A program made the translations under genes and the position numbers. This document shows positions 61,726 through 64,000 of a stretch of 64,000 bases of DNA, piece after piece (the stretch's first letter is position 1; each line of letters starts with the position of its first letter). The DNA lies in NCBI GenBank assembly GCA_004565275.1, contig SDOX01000019.1, positions 616,340 to 680,339 on the forward strand, given 5' to 3'. This DNA comes from Nannochloropsis salina CCMP1776 (Eukaryota > Sar > Eustigmatophyceae > Eustigmatales > Monodopsidaceae). The notes under the pieces are model-generated. The model was not told where the DNA came from. It saw only the letters and a list, made by a program, of their open reading frames with translations, and searched no databases.

Positions 61726-63129
61726 TCACCAAGTTACGCCCCCCCTCTCCCTCAAGCCCTTCTCGTCGCTCACCGCCATGGCTTCGAAATAGAGCTTGAC
61801 GTTCTGCAAGAAATGAGGGAGAGACTGTGCGAACTTTGTGCTGGATGATTCATCCACCAATGTCATGCATTCATCAATGAGGTTGACTGCGTCCATGTCT
61901 TCTCGACAGCCGGTACTTCCTCCATCGTTTTCGTGTGTATAGGCTGTCGACGTGCCTAAATTCATCCGCAGCACCGACTGAGGGACATTAGTTGACGAAG
62001 ATACGTCATCGTGAGATTGCGCCCGTGACTCAAGCGACTCGAGCTTGTCCTCGTCCCGCGACGTCAACGTTGGAAGCCGGAGAGACATTTCCGGCACAGG
62101 CAGCGGAAGTGGAGTCTGTGGAGAAGAAATGGACAGGACGTTACTATACAAAGACGTCTCGGGAGACGTTGTGGTGAGCAGCAAGTGATGCGATGGCCAT
62201 ACCGTCGTACTGCTGCCTATCTTCGGTCGCCGCGACGCGTCCGTCTTGGGCAAGGTCGTCGACAAAGCCCTCCTGGTGGAATCTAAAGGGGGGGGCGCGG
62301 TCCCCCTTTTCCCCCTGTGCACTAAGTGCCTTTCGTGTGGCAGCGAGGCTAGCAATGCTTGGCGAGCTTTCTCTGCCAATTCGAGCAGAGGCCGTGCGGC
62401 TGCTTCTCTTTGCTCCTGTATCCTGCGCTTGCGGATTTCTTCTTCCTCTTTCTCTTGCAAAAGTTTCATGAGTCGCCGTTTTTCAGCCCTAGTAGTGGCA
62501 TACGTTAGGTCGCGGATAACTCCTTGTGGGCTTTTTAGCGCGTCGGATGGGAGCATCTTGGAGTCAAGCCCCAAAAAATCCTCCAGCTTTTTGTAAAGCG
62601 TCGGCAATTGATTATGACCAGTGGTAGCTGGGAGACGGTGAGCAGTCAACAAAATAGTGCGGGAAGTTGCTAGAGATGCCGCGTTTGCCGATGAGAAGGC
62701 ACGAGACGGGCGTCCTCTGAGCTCTGCAATGTGAGGGGCCTTTTGAAGAAAGGACTTGCGTACCCACTTGACATCGACCAGCAGTCCTTGGTGCCCAGAC
62801 AGGCACGAAAAGTAGCGTACACCGTCCACACTTCCGTCATTAGCGTTGTCGGCTACGATAGCGCCCTGCAGCTCGATGCCAGCCCAGGTCCCCTCACTAA
62901 AATGGACTGGGCCTACAAAGCGAAGCAAACCAACGTTTCGTCTCACCGCCCTGTTGTTTCTTCCCACCACGTCAACCCAAATGCCTTTGGCAGGTGCAGG
63001 ACGAGCGTCTTGGTCCGTAACTTGCAAGTAACGCACGGTCTGGGAGTACGGACTGGCCAGCGAGCGGGGGTTCCACCCGACTTTAGCCTCAATGTCTTTG
63101 AAAGTCGCTAATGCGGTTGACTGCGGCAT
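61726..63129 (-). CDS. CAP-Gly domain protein
   Basis: Intronless, 467 aa. A CAP-Gly domain at about residues 55-125, NVGLLRFVGPVHFSEGTWAG, IELQGAIVADNANDGSVDGV then RYFSCLSGHQGLLVDVKWVR, suggests binding to microtubule plus ends or EEY/F tails of tubulin and EB1. The hallmark GKNDG is replaced by NANDG, so affinity or partner may differ. Residues about 205-260 form a helix rich in Lys/Glu/Arg (RAEKRRLMKLLQEKEEEEIR), a probable coiled coil. The rest is Ser/Thr/Pro-rich and low complexity, ending in a helix (PHFLQNVKLYFEAMAVSDEK). It resembles no specific CLIP, dynactin or tubulin cofactor. Role in the algal cytoskeleton is inferred. Confidence 0.87.
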   Translation of the reverse strand: MPQSTALATFKDIEAKVGWNPRSLASPYSQTVRYLQVTDQDARPAPAKGIWVDVVGRNNRAVRRNVGLLRFVGPVHFSEGTWAGIELQGAIVADNANDGSVDGVRYFSCLSGHQGLLVDVKWVRKSFLQKAPHIAELRGRPSRAFSSANAASLATSRTILLTAHRLPATTGHNQLPTLYKKLEDFLGLDSKMLPSDALKSPQGVIRDLTYATTRAEKRRLMKLLQEKEEEEIRKRRIQEQREAAARPLLELAEKARQALLASLPHERHLVHRGKRGTAPPPLDSTRRALSTTLPKTDASRRPKIGSSTTVWPSHHLLLTTTSPETSLYSNVLSISSPQTPLPLPVPEMSLRLPTLTSRDEDKLESLESRAQSHDDVSSSTNVPQSVLRMNLGTSTAYTHENDGGSTGCREDMDAVNLIDECMTLVDESSSTKFAQSLPHFLQNVKLYFEAMAVSDEKGLRERGGVTW

Positions 63130-64000
63130 TAAGTTGGCATTAGAAGTAATTTAAGATTCCGCTGTGTATGATTTGGACGTCTCTGAGGCGTTAGGGCTTG
63201 TTAAATTATCTTCCGGTGAGTTAGGCCCTATGACCATGGTCCGGTGGAGCGGCTTGCCCGTTACTGGGGAGGCCCCCGGTTGAGATCGACTCGCCAGGCA
63301 GGACAAGGATATCTAAGATGATTGGTTAAAATTCGACATTTAGCCCCTCTTTTGGAAGCTTAGTGCTTCCTTTGTGATGCGAAATGCATTACGTTGATAT
63401 GGCGTACTTTGAAAGCAAGTGATGCCGCAGGAGGATCGAAAAAAGGAACGCTTCCGCTTGGGGCTCGACGAAAAATCTTCCCTTAAAATTGGAATCTTAC
63501 GTCCTGATAGGGACGAGAGCACTGTAGGCAAAACTTTATCGCGTGATTAGACCATTAAAAGGGCACTGATTTTGGTAGCGGCTGGAAAATTTGGGCATCC
63601 TAGGACGCATTATTATCTCCTCTGATTGCTCACGTTCATACGTCCCTGTGGCCCATGCATGACCTCACATATATATCCGTTTGTCTTGTCCCTAACCATG
63701 AAGGTAATAATGAAATATGAATCCAAAACATTTGATGCTTTATATATTTTTGAGCCAAGCGAGCAAGTGATCCTTCTTAAACTGTCATTGTTTTTTAAAA
63801 AAGCGAAGAAATAATTTGATAGATTCTTTCAAAGCCATCAAAAACAGTAGAGATAGTTCGTTGGCATCTCCCACTCTTGGCGTACGAACAGCCGAATACT
63901 TTATGTTTCCTGTGTCAGCTAATAGTCAAAAGGCACTTGATGACAAATATGCACATAGTTGGATAGATACCATGAAAAGTAGTACATGACAAATTCTATA
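63130..64000. other. AT-rich end of window
   Basis: 870 bp with no supported gene, AT-rich after 63600. It includes the upstream region of the CAP-Gly gene. No RNA gene or repeat recognised. Confidence 0.35.

Overview
The window is nuclear DNA from a photosynthetic eukaryote with a compact genome. About 29 protein genes lie in 64 kb. They sit on both strands as single transcription units, with 0 to 5 short GT-AG introns each. Several predicted proteins begin with a signal peptide whose end reads like AMAF, SDAF, TTAF, ALAF or CDAF. This is the ASAFAP-type signature of bipartite plastid targeting across a secondary plastid envelope. Two of them add a twin-arginine lumen signal. This points to a heterokont (stramenopile) alga. 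A eustigmatophyte such as Nannochloropsis is my best guess from gene density and style, but it is an inference. No rRNA, tRNA, CRISPR array or recognisable transposon was found.

Layout. 1-12 kb: partial BAR-domain protein (-), plastid 3'(2'),5'-bisphosphate nucleotidase (+), plastid glucose-6-phosphate 1-epimerase-like protein (-), HECT ubiquitin ligase with novel N-terminal repeats (-), thylakoid-lumen FKBP (+), protein N-terminal methyltransferase NTMT1 (-), Mpv17/PMP22 protein (-). 12-25 kb: large PPR protein (+), UBE2T-like E2 (-), Rpr2/C18orf21-like zinc-ribbon protein (+), ESCRT-III VPS2/CHMP2 (+), a small unknown protein (+). 25-30 kb: plastid aldo/keto reductase (-), LdpA-like Fe-S protein (-), GT8 glycosyltransferase (+). 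30-40 kb: a cell-surface block with two related, head-to-head secreted proteins built from Ig-like modules with GPI-type tails, followed by a type II membrane protein with integrin-like FG-GAP repeats, then an unknown protein. 40-47 kb: an unknown protein of tandem helical modules (-), a KIF1-binding protein homologue (+), a cap 2'-O-methyltransferase (-). 47-52 kb: a rearranged stretch with a diverged tandem repeat, a short telomere-like TTAGGG tract, and an inverted, internally deleted, nearly identical copy of part of the PPR gene fused to unrelated sequence. 51-64 kb: TPR-TMEM33 fusion (+), plastid-targeted COG2521-type methyltransferase (-), six-exon MCTS1 (-), second lumen FKBP (+), three-exon FHA protein (-), CAP-Gly protein (-).

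There is no operon logic, but themes recur: plastid housekeeping (nucleotidase, epimerase, FKBPs, aldo/keto reductase, LdpA-like, methyltransferase), ubiquitin and RNA processing (E2, HECT, cap methyltransferase, MCTS1, zinc ribbon), membrane remodelling (BAR, VPS2, TMEM33), and the surface-protein cluster. Many neighbours are divergently arranged with about 370-840 bp between start codons, suggesting shared promoters. Multi-exon models were built by hand from splice motifs, reading phase and family similarity. Exon edges are therefore predictions.
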